Positions 19,300 through 30,721 of a stretch of DNA of 64,000 bases are shown one piece after another (position 1 is the stretch's first letter; every line of letters starts with the position of its first letter). Below the pieces are notes generated by a model. That model had not been told where the DNA came from, made no database searches, and saw only the letters and a program-made list of their open reading frames with translations. This stretch comes from Uropetala carovei. Lineage: Eukaryota; Arthropoda; Insecta; Odonata; Petaluridae. Made by a program: the position numbers and the translations under genes. The stretch spans positions 496,001 to 560,000 of the forward strand of contig JAXCHB010000136.1 in NCBI GenBank assembly GCA_036926305.1, read 5' to 3'.

Positions 19300-21146
19300 T
19301 CATCATTTACATTTACATTTACATTAATACCAACACCAAGTGAACTCTAAGTAATTCCTCTGTTGGACTATCTTATCGTCTCTGAGAAAAAGCTCTTTCC
19401 CTGTTCTAGCGATTGTTTCGACATATTTTCTCGTAAACTCTGATCTAACGTTACGTTCACTAACACCGATGGGGACGACTATACGGAATTCGGAACTTTC
19501 ATATTTTTCAAATAGTTTCCCTTTGTGTTCCATTCTTCTACTCTTCAACGTCTGCCATTTCAGATCACTCAATATCTCTGATACACTCGCATCATACCGA
19601 TATTTACAAATCTAGCCGCTCTACGCTGAACCATTTCGAGCTCTCTGGTTAAGACCTCCTCGAAAGGGTCCCAGACGGCGCAACAGTATTCCACGATGGG
19701 TCGTATTAGGGAAAAGTATGCGATTTCCTTCACATTCGAGGGGCATCCCCGCAGGACTCTAGAGGAAAGCCCTTGAATTCTGTTTGCCGATGCTATAACG
19801 GTTTTGATATGCTCTCTACTAGAAAAATTGCTACTGACAATGAGAGTTATTCCTAGGTATTTGTAGCTATTGACGTGTTTTACCTTTATTATCGTACGGA
19901 TAACGGGTGAAATTTATGGAACGCGTGAAATTCATTGCAGCGCATTTCTCTATATTCAGCTCCAGTTGACAATCTTTACACCACTTCTTGATTGCATGAA
20001 GGTCTCTTTGCAAAGTCTCCTGGTCGTATATTGTGTTGATTTCACCACACAAGTGTGTCGTACGCGAAGAGTCTGAGTTTACACTTTATTTTATCCGCTA
20101 AATCATTTATATATATCGAGAATAACAGAGGTCCGATTACACTTCCGTGAGGCACTCCGGATGTCACTTTGACGATATCTGATGCGACTCCATCGACAAG
20201 TACTCTCTGGGTTCTATCCGAAAGGAACGAGGCGATCCAATTTATTTAATTTATTTAATTCTCGTTAATTGATAAGCATTTAATTTTTGCACAATTTTCG
20301 CGTGAGAAACGGGGTCGAAGGTTTTCCTAAACTCTAAAAATACTGCATCTACTCCTATTCCTATGTCCGCTGCTTTCACAATATCATGCGTGAGTAGAGC
20401 TAACATGGTGTTTTCTATTCAGAGCACCTTTACTTTCAAGGACTCGCATTATTGAGCTGCATATAATGTGCTCAAAAACCTAACAAAGATTGATGTCAAT
20501 GATGTAGGGCGGTAGTTCTCCACTTTTAATTTACTTCCCGTTTTATGTATATATCGAAGGAACTACTCCCTCATCTAAAGATTTTGTGAATACGATCATA
20601 AGGTACGGAGCTAATTCGTTGGCTAACGAGTTTATAATGAATGCAGGTGTGGCTTCCAGCCCTGGCGATTTTCTTTTATGGACTTGACATAGTAATTTAA
20701 CGATACCGCTTTCGGATATTTCTATGTCGCTCATATTTGAGTCTATACGAGTAGGGAAATCAATGAAATCACCGCAGTCTATTCTGAAGCAATTTTCGAA
20801 GAACCGGTTTAACATACTAGCTTTAGTAAATGAGTCGTGTACACTTTCACCGTTGTCTGTACATAGAAGAGGTACTGTGGACTGACCTGCTAGAATTTCT
20901 CGTACGTACGAACAAAATTCTGTCCAGTCTTTTTTGAGTGAATCCGAGAGTGTCGTGGATCGGTAGGTCAAATTCCTTACGCGCTTCGTCTCTTGCAGAT
21001 TTACGACTATATCTGTATACTAAATACTCCTTTGCGTGGTCCCTACCAACTTGTTTGTGGTGCTTTATGCGCGTGTGATGCCGTCTTTATTTCTTGAGCA
21101 GGGCGCGGAGCTTCGGTTCCATCCACCGCGGATCTTTGCTATCACT
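19300..21146 (-). pseudogene. CR1-like family B retrotransposon, heavily decayed, 3' hairpin deleted
   Basis: The tail (TTTACA)n at 19303-19325 runs straight into AACACCAAGTGAA, so the CCCTGC/GCAGGG hairpin present in all other B ends is missing. RT pieces occur in several frames: 19572-19324, 20052-19867 (QLELNIEKCAAMNFTRS), and 20971-20543 (FWSYVRE-like start, IINSLANELAPYLMI). Numerous indels are present, for example a TTTAATTTATTT insertion at about 20242. It is an old dead copy. Confidence 0.87.
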
Positions 21147-21345
21147 ACGCCCTTCCCTCTTCACCCCCCCTCCTATCCTCCCTGTATACCCCCCTCCTAC
21201 ATCACCACTCATAACCTCTCAACCCACCCCTGCCTCTACTACCCTACCCTTATACCCCTCAAACCCCATCTCTTCCACCACGCCCCTCCATCTACACGTC
21301 TCCCACTTCTACCATCCCACGCACTCTGCCCATACCTTTTTACCC
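21147..21345 (+). repeat. C/T-rich low-complexity tract
   Basis: A CCCCTCCTA- and CCCTCT-rich run abutting the 5' end of the B copy. Similar tracts occur at 33155-33255, 46740-46870 and 60290-60640, and in purine orientation at 5125-5350 and 26500-26680. Confidence 0.65.
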
Positions 21346-21762
21346 TTTTCGCTTAGACATAGAAAGAGATGAATGAGATAAACAAAACTATAACACGAGA
21401 GAGAAAGAGATAGATAGAGAGATACTAATTCACACACTGTGCAAATGTTTTGAATGAGGTTCTTTTGGTGAAAATACTACCACTGCTAATAAGGATGGTT
21501 TTTGAAAAACCATTACTGATAGATATGCCTGCCAATTAACGAAGTCCTCAGTACATAATGAAAGATTGATGATTTGAAAAATATAATTTCCATAAACTAA
21601 ATTTAAGCGATGAGGTAATATTCTCAATGTAGGCATAGTATATCATTACTGACAGCGAGTAAAAATGTTGATGACATTTTGTCATTTATACCGACTAGTA
21701 TTAATTATCTCTGTATGTTTCATGGTAGTATTGGAATTTATTTTTATTTTAGCAAGAATTAA

Positions 21763-21975
21763 TTGTATAGAGAAAAACCACGTCTAGTTATCTTCGTTAA
21801 TAAGAAATCTTTTCGCTATCATATGAATTTTTCGCGTTTTCCCGAACATCCCACTGATAATATACCAGCTCTCCTTCCTTTGGAAGAAAGGTGTCTGATT
21901 TCAATTACGTATGCAGCTGACGACATTTACCTGATTTCGTATGCATCAAGATGTCTCATAAATAAATTGCCCCTT
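21763..21975 (+). pseudogene. Possible Helitron-like replicase/helicase fragment
   Basis: The frame includes FSRFPEHPTDNIPALLPLEER followed by CLISITYAADD. A 'P..P..L..L.PLEERLIS...PF' segment is typical of the region upstream of the Rep domain in Helitron/Helentron proteins. Only this short stretch matches, and no Rep (HUH) or helicase motifs are visible nearby. The frame remains open to 22077 but the downstream residues are not recognisable. Confidence 0.35.
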
Positions 21976-22117
21976 TATAATGAAGCTGCATACACAACGG
22001 AAATTTTTTCTGGATCGGTTCTAAGTGTGGAGAAAGAGACGGTTTGGGTCACAAGGGTCGAGTGTCGTGAATATTAGGAGAAAAGGGGACACGTCGAGAG
22101 ATTTTTCTATTATTACT

Positions 22118-22189
22118 TTCTCCATACGTTGTAATAGGAAAGTATTGTGATCAAGAAAAAACCTATTTTTGGAATGATGTCTCTGTGTG

Positions 22190-22221
<32 letters not shown>

Positions 22222-22264
22222 TGCGTGCGTGTGCGTGTGTGCGCGTGCGTGCGTGTGTGTGTGC
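22118..22264 (+). repeat. Family E head plus GT/CG microsatellite
   Basis: The hairpin head (TACTTTCTCC ... GGAAAGTATT) at 22118-22150 is followed by a shortened head and a (TG)n(CG)n tract at 22183-22264. Confidence 0.75.
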
Positions 22265-22329
22265 AAAAGCACCAAGGGAAAGTTCATAATAATGAATAGT
22301 ATCACTGTACGTCGGCTGGTTTCTTATAG

Positions 22330-23142
22330 TAACTTCTGTTCTGCTCAGCTATCGTTCTAGGGAAAGACGAGTCCTACAGGCTATATCTCTTATTTTACGA
22401 GGATGGTCCATTCTACCAATGTAAGTTGGCGCTCTTATTATTTCTTCGACATCGCTGGAGAATATATGCGTTCTAAATCTTTCGAGAAGTTTTAACCTAG
22501 AGCGTGATCGGCGCACAGTTAGTGATTCCCATCCTAAGTCCTGTATCAAGCATGTAACACTTTTGTTTCTATCGTAACAACTTTTGACGAATCTAGCGGC
22601 TTTTCGCTGCACTCTTTCTAGCTCTGAGATTGATCCTTTCACGTACTGATCCCATATGCTCGACGCGTACTCTAATAGAGAAGTAACATGTCTCTTTGAC
22701 TTTTTCCTCACTTTTACCTACTATGCGTTTGATGGAACCTAGTTTCTGTTTAGCCTTCTCGTATATATTTCATATGTGCATATCCCATGAGAGGTTGCTT
22801 GTTAACGTAACGCCTAAGTATTTGACGGAATCGGTTAGTTTTAGCTGGACGCCTTCAACAGTGTAATTCGTCGCGTCGATGTTTTTGTTTCCCCAGAATC
22901 TCGTAAAGGAACACTTTCCTAAGTTCAAATCTAACTGCCACTCTTTACACCACTCGAGAATTGCATTTAAGTCGTCAGAAAGTAATAATTGATCATTAGG
23001 ACTGTTAATCTCTCTGTAAACTACCGTATCATCCGCGAATAACTTGATTTTACTTTTAATAACCTTATCTAAGTCGTTTATATATAAAAGGAATAGTAGG
23101 GATTACACTTCCCTGTGGAACGCCTGAACTACGCTGAAATGA
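22330..23142 (-). pseudogene. CR1-like RT fragment of a third family (C)
   Basis: The minus strand carries the C-terminal RT and thumb: VTSLLEYASSIWDQYVKGSI, ELERVQRKAARFVKSCYDRN, then IRAPTYIGRMDHPRK to a stop near 22349. Upstream pieces in other frames include FLSEE-like thumb, ELLADDT-region and SGVPQGS remnants up to 23130. It aligns with family A in order but is clearly distinct (SCYDRNKSVTCLIQDLGWES). No A- or B-type tail is seen at its 3' end. Frameshifts make it dead. Confidence 0.8.
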
Positions 23143-23505
23143 AATGATTTTTTAACGAAGAAATATCGCAAAAACCGAATCGGGTTTCGAATAAACCTCG
23201 ACTTCTGGTTACCCGTTATTGTCCGAAAGCTAATGAGTTCTTTGTGCTCATCATAAAGTGTTATATAGGAATTTTGGTTACGATATGGCACGTACTTTTT
23301 GAGTTAGAGCGCCCAAAATAACACACGCACATGCACACACACACACAGACATTCCGAAAATAGTCTAAACGTGTTCTAGGGACCTCAAAACATGTATTTC
23401 CGTTGAAATCTCGAAGTCGATTTTTTTCATGAATACAATACCTTCCCATTACAACGAAGATAGATAGATAGATAAGTGGCTTTATTTTATGGAGAAAGTA
23501 AAAGG
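23143..23505 (-). mobile_element. Family E repeat copy with GATA insertion
   Basis: This holds the GAAGAAATATCGCAAAAACC segment, AC tract and head. The head hairpin is split at 23456-23485 by (ATAG)n plus AAGTGGCTTTATTTTAT. Confidence 0.7.
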
Positions 23506-24070
23506 CAAAATATCTCCGAAAAGGATGGTTCTACGAAAATTTGTTTCAAAAATCTTGGAAGAAATATTATACTCTACAACTTTGGTCCTCACGAAGATTA
23601 CCAATAACGATGTTTTTAAGGAGAAAACCGAAAAACCCGTTATTTATAAATAACTCCTAAACAAAAACTACAATAGAAAATTGTTTGAAATGAAAGTTGT
23701 AGGAAATGACCTTCTCTATAACTTTTGCATAGAATTGTAAATACAATAATGATATTTTAACGAAGAAATATCGCAAAAACCGAATCTAGTTTCGAATAAA
23801 CCTCGATTTCCGGTTACCCGTTATTATCGAAAGACTAATCAGTTCTTTATGCTCATGTTAAATTGATATATATGAAGTTTGGTAACGATATGGCAGGTAC
23901 ATTTTGAGTTAGAGCACCCACAATAACATACACACACACACACAGACATCATTCCGAAAATAGTCTAAACGTCTTCTAGGTACCTCAAAACGTGTATTTC
24001 CGTTGAAATCACGAAGTCGATTTTTTTCATGAATACAATACTTTTCCATTACTACGTATGGAAAAAATCA
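23506..24070 (-). mobile_element. Family E repeat copy
   Basis: Colinear with 4236-4975 and 24290-24856, ending in the head hairpin at 24040-24066. Non-coding. Confidence 0.75.
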
Positions 24071-24077
24071 AAATCTA

Positions 24078-25003
24078 ATGTGGCCAACATGACTTTCTCC
24101 ATATTTGGGATATAGATATTAAATTATTATGAATAGGGCTATGAGGAAAAATTACTATTTCCTATCGTAAAAGAATACAGTCGTCCTTACTTATGTAAAT
24201 TACGTATATTTTGAATATGTTTAAAGAATTCACCGCTATATGGTGCTGGCGCTGTATACTGGTCTTAAGAAAAAGCGAAGTATCTTCGAAATGGATGGTT
24301 CTACGAAACTTTGTTTTAAACAAAACTTGGAATAAATATTGTTCTCTATAACTTTGGTCCTCACGAAGATTACCAATAACGATGTTTTTAAGGAGATATT
24401 TGACGGAAACCGAAAAACCGGTTATTTATAAATAATTCCTAAACAATAACTGCTATTGAAAATTGTTTCAAATGAAAGTTGTAGAAAGTTACATTCTCTA
24501 TAACCTTTGTATAGAACTGTATATACAATAATGATGTTTTAACGAAGAAATATCGCAAAACCGAATCGGGTTTCTAATAAACCTCGACTTCCTGATAACC
24601 GTTATTGTTAAAAAACTAATCAGTTCTTTGTGATTATGCTAAAGCGTTATATAGGAAATTTGGTAACGATATCGCTAGTACTTTTTGAGTTAGAGCGCCC
24701 ACAATCACAATCACATACGCACACACACACACACATTCCGAAAATAGTCTATACGTGTTCTATGGACCTCAAAACGTGTATTTCCGTTGAAATCTCGAAG
24801 TCGATTTTTTTTTCGTGATCACAATACTTTTCTTATACTATGTGCGGAGCAAGTAATATAATTTACAGCAATAAGGACTACTGGATTCTTTTACGATACG
24901 GAATAATAATTTTGCCTTATAATGCTATTCATAATAATTTAAATATCTATCCGCCAAATATGGAGAAAGTCATGTGTTGGCCACATCAGATTTTTAAATT
25001 TTT
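24078..25003. mobile_element. Complete family E element with ~130-bp inverted terminal repeats
   Basis: The left end (24078-24205, AATCTAATGTGGCCAACATG...) and right end (24858-25003, ...CATGTGTTGGCCACATCAGA) are imperfect inverted repeats of about 130 bp. The interior contains the standard E segments, an AC tract and the hairpin head at 24825-24856. Length is about 925 bp and there is no open frame. It is probably a non-autonomous DNA element; the mobilising family is unknown. Confidence 0.72.
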
Positions 25004-25039
25004 TTCTATAAAATTGCTCACTGTTATTCGAAAAAGTAC

Positions 25040-25265
25040 TCAATTGTAACTCCTAATCTTCCAAGAGTGTCTTTTGAAATGTATCTTCAAATTGTAAGAT
25101 ATCTAGATATTCATATTGAAGGACATGATCGACATAATCTGGTGGCAATTTTACAATATCCACTGTTTCGTCCTCGATATCATCAGGAACACATCTCGTA
25201 GGACATCTTCAATTTCTCGAAGGGTTAGAAACTTTCTAGGAGACATTTTCATCTTTACACAGGAA
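25040..25265 (-). pseudogene. Possible piggyBac-like transposase N-terminus
   Basis: The minus strand reads MSPRKFLTLREIEDVL, then in another frame CVPDDIEDETVDIVKLPPD followed by YVDHVLQYEYLDIL. An acidic N-terminus with 'FLT..EIE..L' and 'VDIV.LPP..VD..' is typical of piggyBac-type proteins. Only about 70 residues are visible and one frameshift is required. No DDD core follows. Confidence 0.4.
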
Positions 25266-25623
25266 ATTAAGGGCAACGGATAATAGGAATTATATACATG
25301 GGATGTTCCACGATCCCCAAATAAATTACGTATTTTTGTAAGAATAGATTATTTCATGATTTTGACTAAAACTGCAACTTATCACCTAAAACCGTGTCAA
25401 GGGAATTGATATTGACAGCATAATTTCCTAAAAATATAACAATGAAATTGACGTCCGCTGCAAAGAAGCGCAGACTTACGACTTCTCTGTTTTTCTGCGC
25501 CGCTCTAGTAAAGACAATGTAAGCAATAGATATATCACTGTTAAGCACAATATTCGTAAAGCGAAAGAATCCATTTTCTGACAAATCCAGTCAGAGAAAA
25601 ATAATAGCAAATTACTTTTTAAC
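25266..25623. other. No gene recognised
   Basis: The frame at 25584-25366 on the minus strand (72 codons) has no recognisable domain. Confidence 0.5.
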
Positions 25624-26092
25624 CCCCTAATACGACCCATCGTGGAATACTGTTGCGCCGTCTGGGACCCTTTCGAGGAGGGCCTAACTAGAGAGCTCGA
25701 AATGGTTCAGCGTAGAGCTGCTAGATTTGTAAAAGGAGAATATCGGTATGATGCGAGTGTATAAGAGATATTGAGGGACCTGAAATGGCAGACGTTGAAG
25801 AGTAGAAGTATTGAATACAAAAGGAAATTATTTGAAAAATTTGAAACCTCCGAATTCGTTGAAGACGTACGAGGCATAGTCGTCCCCATCGGTGTTAGTG
25901 AACGTAATGTTAGATCACAGTGCAGGAGAAAATATCTCGAAATTACCGCTAGAACAGAGAAATACTACCGATCCTTTTTCCCAGACGCGATAAGACAATC
26001 CAACAGAGGAATTAGCTAGACTTCACTTGGTGTTGTGACACCCCCTGCCAAACGCTTTTAGCGGCTTGCAGGGTATTTATGTAAATGTAAAT
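25624..26092 (+). pseudogene. CR1-like family B 3' fragment
   Basis: C-terminal ORF2 from LIRPIVEYCCAVWDPF through QRRAARFVKGEYRYDASV, with a nonsense codon at 25762-25764, to the stop at 26017-26019. The 3' hairpin and ATGTAA tail follow. It is a 5'-truncated copy of about 470 bp. Confidence 0.88.
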
Positions 26093-26499
26093 GGCACTTA
26101 ATGGGTTAGTATCAGAAACTCTCTAGGAACAAACCAATGAGAGAATGCTGCTTATTTTTATGATCATTCTAAAAACGATTTGCTCAATGTAATTTTCATT
26201 CGAGCCTGAGTGAAAGAGGTTTTCAAATAAGAGAGAATTTCTAACATTTAATTATCAGGACTGTACTAAAACGAATTCTGCACACGAAGCATCAAATGTG
26301 AGACATAAGAACCTATTACTACGTAGTTTAACTTGTAATTTATGATCTAGTACGAATTCCGGAACAGGAAAATTTCTCTACCTTAGGTCAAATTCCGGAA
26401 ACCTCTTACGATTATTCATTTTGAAGACTAGAGGCGAGCACTACACGAAAAGTCCTCGTATGAGCAATATTCGCCAGAGATTGGTTAAGCATTGAATGA
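26093..26499. other. No gene recognised
   Basis: Unique-looking AT-rich sequence after the B tail. Confidence 0.6.
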
Positions 26500-26680
26500 A
26501 AAGGGGATGGTAATGCGGAAATGGTTGAGGGAGGGCGTGGATAGGGGGTGGGGTGGGAGAATAGGGGCGTGGTGGTTGGATAGGGGGGTGAGAGAATAGG
26601 GGCGTGGTGCATGGATAGGGGAGGGGAGAATAGAGGTGAGGTGCCACAGGATTGGAGGTAAGGAGGGCGCGGCGCAGAAG
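26500..26680 (+). repeat. G-rich minisatellite, ~35-39-bp units
   Basis: Units beginning TGGATAGGGG at about 26538, 26577 and 26612, each followed by GAGAATAGGGGCGTGGTG or a variant. The proline-rich minus-strand frames over it are compositional. Confidence 0.75.
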
Positions 26681-28499
26681 AGGCGAGGTTAGCAAACTGC
26701 GGGAAGAAAGAAAAAGGCATGTGGTCGGATCTCGTAGTTTCGCCGGAGGAATATTGATGCAGTAAACGTATGGAGCAGATAGGAGCTGAGCAGATAGGAG
26801 GTCAAAGGACACGAAGGGCGGAATAAGGCTCACGAATAAGGGCCGTGTTAGGGCGAATCCTACCTGAAAGCAAAAATGTAAACTTACAAAATAAAAAACA
26901 CGTCGCGTGACTCGAATCCTTTCCTAAACTCTCGTTACTTTGTGAGTCGCGAATCGAATTTAAGGATGAGAGGGAATTTTTCCATTCGAAAAGAATGCCT
27001 ACAAGCAAAATGTATGTTATTATTCTTATATTAGGGTCCCCCGCCCACTGCTAGCTACGCGATAACCAATCCCCAATTCGCTCGATATAAACAGCTTATC
27101 ATTTTGATTAATTAATGTGCATGCATTTGTCCTCTATTTTCGACGAGTTTTTGAAAATCGAAGATAGGAAAATATTTTTTTATGCGTTCTTTTGTTAAAG
27201 TCTCGAGTTTCTACGGTGATTTTAAGCAATTTTAAAATTCAAACGAAAACTATGCTGCGCTCATTCTCGCGGCGTTACACATGATGATCATGATGGTCAT
27301 TATGACCCTGAGCCCGCGCAAAATTTGCGCGTTTAATTTTAAATTGATTCATAAAAAAATAATAAGTTTGTAAAATAAGTTGATGTTAATAATTCATACT
27401 TTACTCTAGCAATGAATTTACACAGTATAGGATACTTAGATATTTGACTCCCAATGTAAGGTTTGCGTGTTAGAATCTCACTGAGGGAAAGGCAGTGTGC
27501 GCATATTTAAAAAAATGTTATCCGTAGGTAATCAGAAATCTGTCTTTTATAAGTTATGATAGAGAGTAAATTGATGCGGCACAGTAATTAAATTGAAATG
27601 ATTAGTGATCGGAAGATTCTTACGCGACAGGCATAAACTGTATTGATGTGAAATGAGGAAACAGAAGAATAGAACTGCTAAGATCGGGAGTCAAACTGGG
27701 CCTTAACACCTCAAAGAAAGCAAATATTGGGAAAAGAAAGATGTGAACTTTCTGTAATTTACAGGAAATGTCATAACCCTTGTAAAAGCGACGCCACAAA
27801 TAATAATTATTTATCCACTTAAGCCAGACGAAAGTATTAAAAAGGTAAGCGCTGAAACAATTGATTGTAGAATAATGCGGAGTATAAACTTACCGGGGTT
27901 TAGGAAGATTCCTCCTCACCAAAGCCTTCGTAATGAAATGGCAGAGTCTTACGCGTATTTCCACTGACAGGGTGATTCTTGGTCGCTTCAGTCACGAAAA
28001 CAAAAACATTTGGTATTTCCAAAAGGTTGAATACTCAGATAGAGTATTTTAAAAAATAAATATGCTTTTCTACCACAATCTACGATAAACGCGTCCTAGT
28101 CACAGAAAATAATCTTACTGAATGTTCTCGAGTTAAATCATCATCTTAATGAATTCATCCATTGTTATATTTATAACAATAGAACTTTAATTAAAGCAAA
28201 AATGTAGCGTATAATGATCTTACTAACTTAAGGATTCCATTTTTACGTCAATATGAACGTTTAATCGATGGTAATTGAATCAGAGGCAACAATTAAGGTC
28301 GACAAGGAGAACAAAAAATCGGCAAAATTTCGAAAACAAAACAAAATCCGAAAATTTCGACCGCGTATGGTATAAACATTAAAAGATAACTTAGAGTTTT
28401 AGCCGTCGAATAAATCAAAAACGGAGAAAATCGGTCCATATTTACGTATTTTAACGAATGAAGGAAGAAAACCTTGCACTCTGAAAATTCGAAAATCCC
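26681..28499. other. No gene recognised
   Basis: About 1.8 kb of AT-rich sequence without a supportable frame or repeat. The segment 27120-27310 has a transposon-like flavour (TTTGCGCG, GATGATCATGATGGTCAT), but I can assign it to nothing. Confidence 0.5.
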
Positions 28500-28680
28500 G
28501 TGTAAACTTATGGGAACATATAATTATCTCCTGGAATCGAACCCGGGACTTTAGGAAATTGAGAATAGTTTTCTAGGGACCTCCTGGCCTGTAGAAACAA
28601 AACGCAGTTTACTGCAAATCTCTACGGCAAACGGGGGGGACGGACGGACGGACGGACGGACAGAATGGACAGACGGACAC
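28500..28680 (-). repeat. Possible tRNA-like B box next to a (GGAC)n tract
   Basis: On the minus strand, GGGTTCGATTCC (28533-28544 region) fits an RNA polymerase III B box. No convincing A box is seen 30-50 nt upstream. A (GGAC)n microsatellite at 28637-28675 adjoins. It could be a degraded SINE or chance. Confidence 0.3.
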
Positions 28681-29576
28681 TTCAGAAATTATATATAGGA
28701 TGTAAGGAAATGGTGGTGAGAGTCCGTGTAAATATGTGATTGCGTTTGTACATTTTCTGTAGATGTTGAAATGCAGTTTATTAAATTTTATTTTGATGAG
28801 TAAATCAAAGAATAGTAGGTATTTATTGTTTTCTATTTCGCGGATAAATTTCATAGTGTTGGTTTAGCTGAGGGTTTCACAAACTTTTGGGACCGCTTAC
28901 TCTTTTGAACTCAATCAATCAATTGAAGTACAGCTTTAATAAATAATACTACGAGTCTTATACAAAACATATTTATTTTTAAAACGAACGAGTTTACATA
29001 TAATAAATAACACTTATTGAGCTGAATGTGCCAGTTTTCCATCATGGTATAAAGAGTCAGCCATTGTTCAAACACCCCACCGGACTAAGGTAGCGTTAAG
29101 TCATATGAACAGGAGTGGAATTTAAAGAGGTAGATAGAGAATGATGCCATTTTCAAGGATTATATCTACCTATCAGAAGGACTTATCCCTAAAGAGTTTG
29201 GTGCGAGAAAGGGTTGCTCAAAAGAGACCGTTATGACGAAAATAAAAATATTATCTATTTGCTCTTACTGATCCTATGGGCATTTTTTATTCCATGTAAA
29301 CTGACTTCCAAATACGAAAAAGGTCTCTTTATAGAGTTCTGATGGTAAACGGTCGTCTCGTCATACATTTCGTTAGGTCGGATGAGAAAAAGGAGATAAA
29401 ATACTGTGTGGAATAGCTTGTATATGTACTTTGTTAGAAATTTAATCATTTCCTACATACCTCTTAAAATTAAACCCGTGTGAACTCCTCTATCGTAATC
29501 TAAGATCACGTGGATTGTATGAACGTTACGAAGATTTCCCTACGGAGAGTGATCTCGACTGCCTAAAACTCGCAGA
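28681..29576. other. No gene recognised
   Basis: AT-rich sequence upstream of the dpr exon, presumably intronic to dpr. Nothing supportable. Confidence 0.5.
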
Positions 29577-29631
29577 GTGTGTGTGTGTGCGTGTGCATGC
29601 GTGTGTGTGTTGGTGCGTGCGTGCGTGTTTA
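29577..29631 (+). repeat. GT-rich microsatellite
   Basis: (GTGT)n/(GTGC)n tract about 170 bp upstream of the dpr exon acceptor. Confidence 0.8.
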
Positions 29632-29801
29632 TACTTCCAACCATTTAAGAGCATATTTTTATTTAATCCGTATAATTTTCAAATCTATAATTTTTATTTC
29701 AGAACTACATATCGTGCTATCATTTTTGGTTTCTCATTCACCCTTTGAAATAGAGCATATTGTGCAAAGCCAGGTGTCACCTATTTTCCGCTGTGTTTCA
29801 G

Positions 29802-29971
29802 GTGTCGGCACGCTCTACGGCTCGAGAAGGTTTCGCACCGAGTTCTTGCAAGAACTGCCAACTCCCGGCACTGGACCTTATTTCGACACATCCGTCCCGA
29901 GCAACTTGACGGAACTTGTTGGACGCACAGCGTACCTCAACTGTCGCGTCAAAAATCTAGGAAATCGAACG
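29802..29971 (+). CDS. dpr: dpr-family protein, exon encoding the start of Ig domain 1
   Basis: Dpr proteins are neuronal cell-surface, two-Ig-domain receptors that bind DIP proteins and help set synaptic partner choice. This internal exon encodes 56 codons ending ...GPYFDTSVPSNLTELVGRTA then YLNCRVKNLGNRT. The Cys in YLNC is the first disulphide cysteine of the V-type Ig fold. The acceptor is a pyrimidine-rich TGTGTTTCAG ending at 29801 and the donor is ACG|GTAGGT at 29972. The exon starts in phase 1 (two bases complete a codon) and ends in phase 0. It joins the exon at 42572 in frame as NRT|VSW, as expected for the family. Family assignment is strong. The paralogue is uncertain; the TTPPIGHFVHLNVV ending of the next exon suggests the dpr8/dpr9/dpr21-like group. 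Signal-peptide exons must lie to the left of the window. Confidence 0.9.
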
Positions 29972-29989
29972 GTAGGTGGAACTTATGCA

Positions 29990-30721
29990 TTCATACATAT
30001 ATTAATACCCTGTTTAGCGTGAGGTATGCGTTCCCGAAAATTGTCGCACTAAACGAGGTTTTTGCAATTACTGCAAATTCTGGGATGTGTTCGCTGATAC
30101 GGTGTTATGGGTTCCAAAAGCTACATAAAAACGAAACATTTCTCACAGATAATGCAGTATATTACTACTATTGTATCAATGATAGTAATATACTTCCCGT
30201 TTACATAAGACGTAATTAAATTAGTTTCGTAGCAGATAGGGATGCATTTGATTATGCTGCAGTTTACATTCGCCCTGCATGTCTCATAATTGTCCTTAGA
30301 GAGTAGATGATGCTAATGCAGGTTCAATATCGGACTGCTTCTCACCCTTCTTCTCGACTCACAGCTACTAATTTCAACTTTACGAATAAGCCTTTCATAT
30401 GGCACTTTGGGAACGTTTATGGCACTTGCTAGCCATTGATTAGACATCGTTAGTTCAGTAAAATCGCTGAGTCAGCACCGTAACTACACCATAAACATTT
30501 AAATACATGTGAGCGGAGGTAGACAAGGAACGTGGAGATGCCAAAAATTAAACACTGCCAGATACGCCATGGAGTAGTAGTTGTCATTGATCTGTGGATG
30601 ATTAGGATCCATTGGCTGAACTCTGAGGGCACTCACCGGAATGTTTAACGTGCTTTGTTTTATCGTGTGCATTCGTTTTTTTAATTTTTTTGTGCTTTCA
30701 GCATTGAAAAAAATCATTGTA
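29990..30721. other. No gene recognised (dpr intron)
   Basis: AT-rich intronic sequence. Short frames in it have no recognisable domain. Confidence 0.6.

Noticed and set aside
22021..22305. Minus-strand frame with HTHTHARAHT repeats
   Set aside because: Translation of a GT/CG microsatellite.
28500..28560. tRNA gene suggested by a B-box-like GGGTTCGATTCC
   Set aside because: No acceptor stem, anticodon arm or A box at proper spacing. At most a decayed SINE, kept only as a low-confidence feature.
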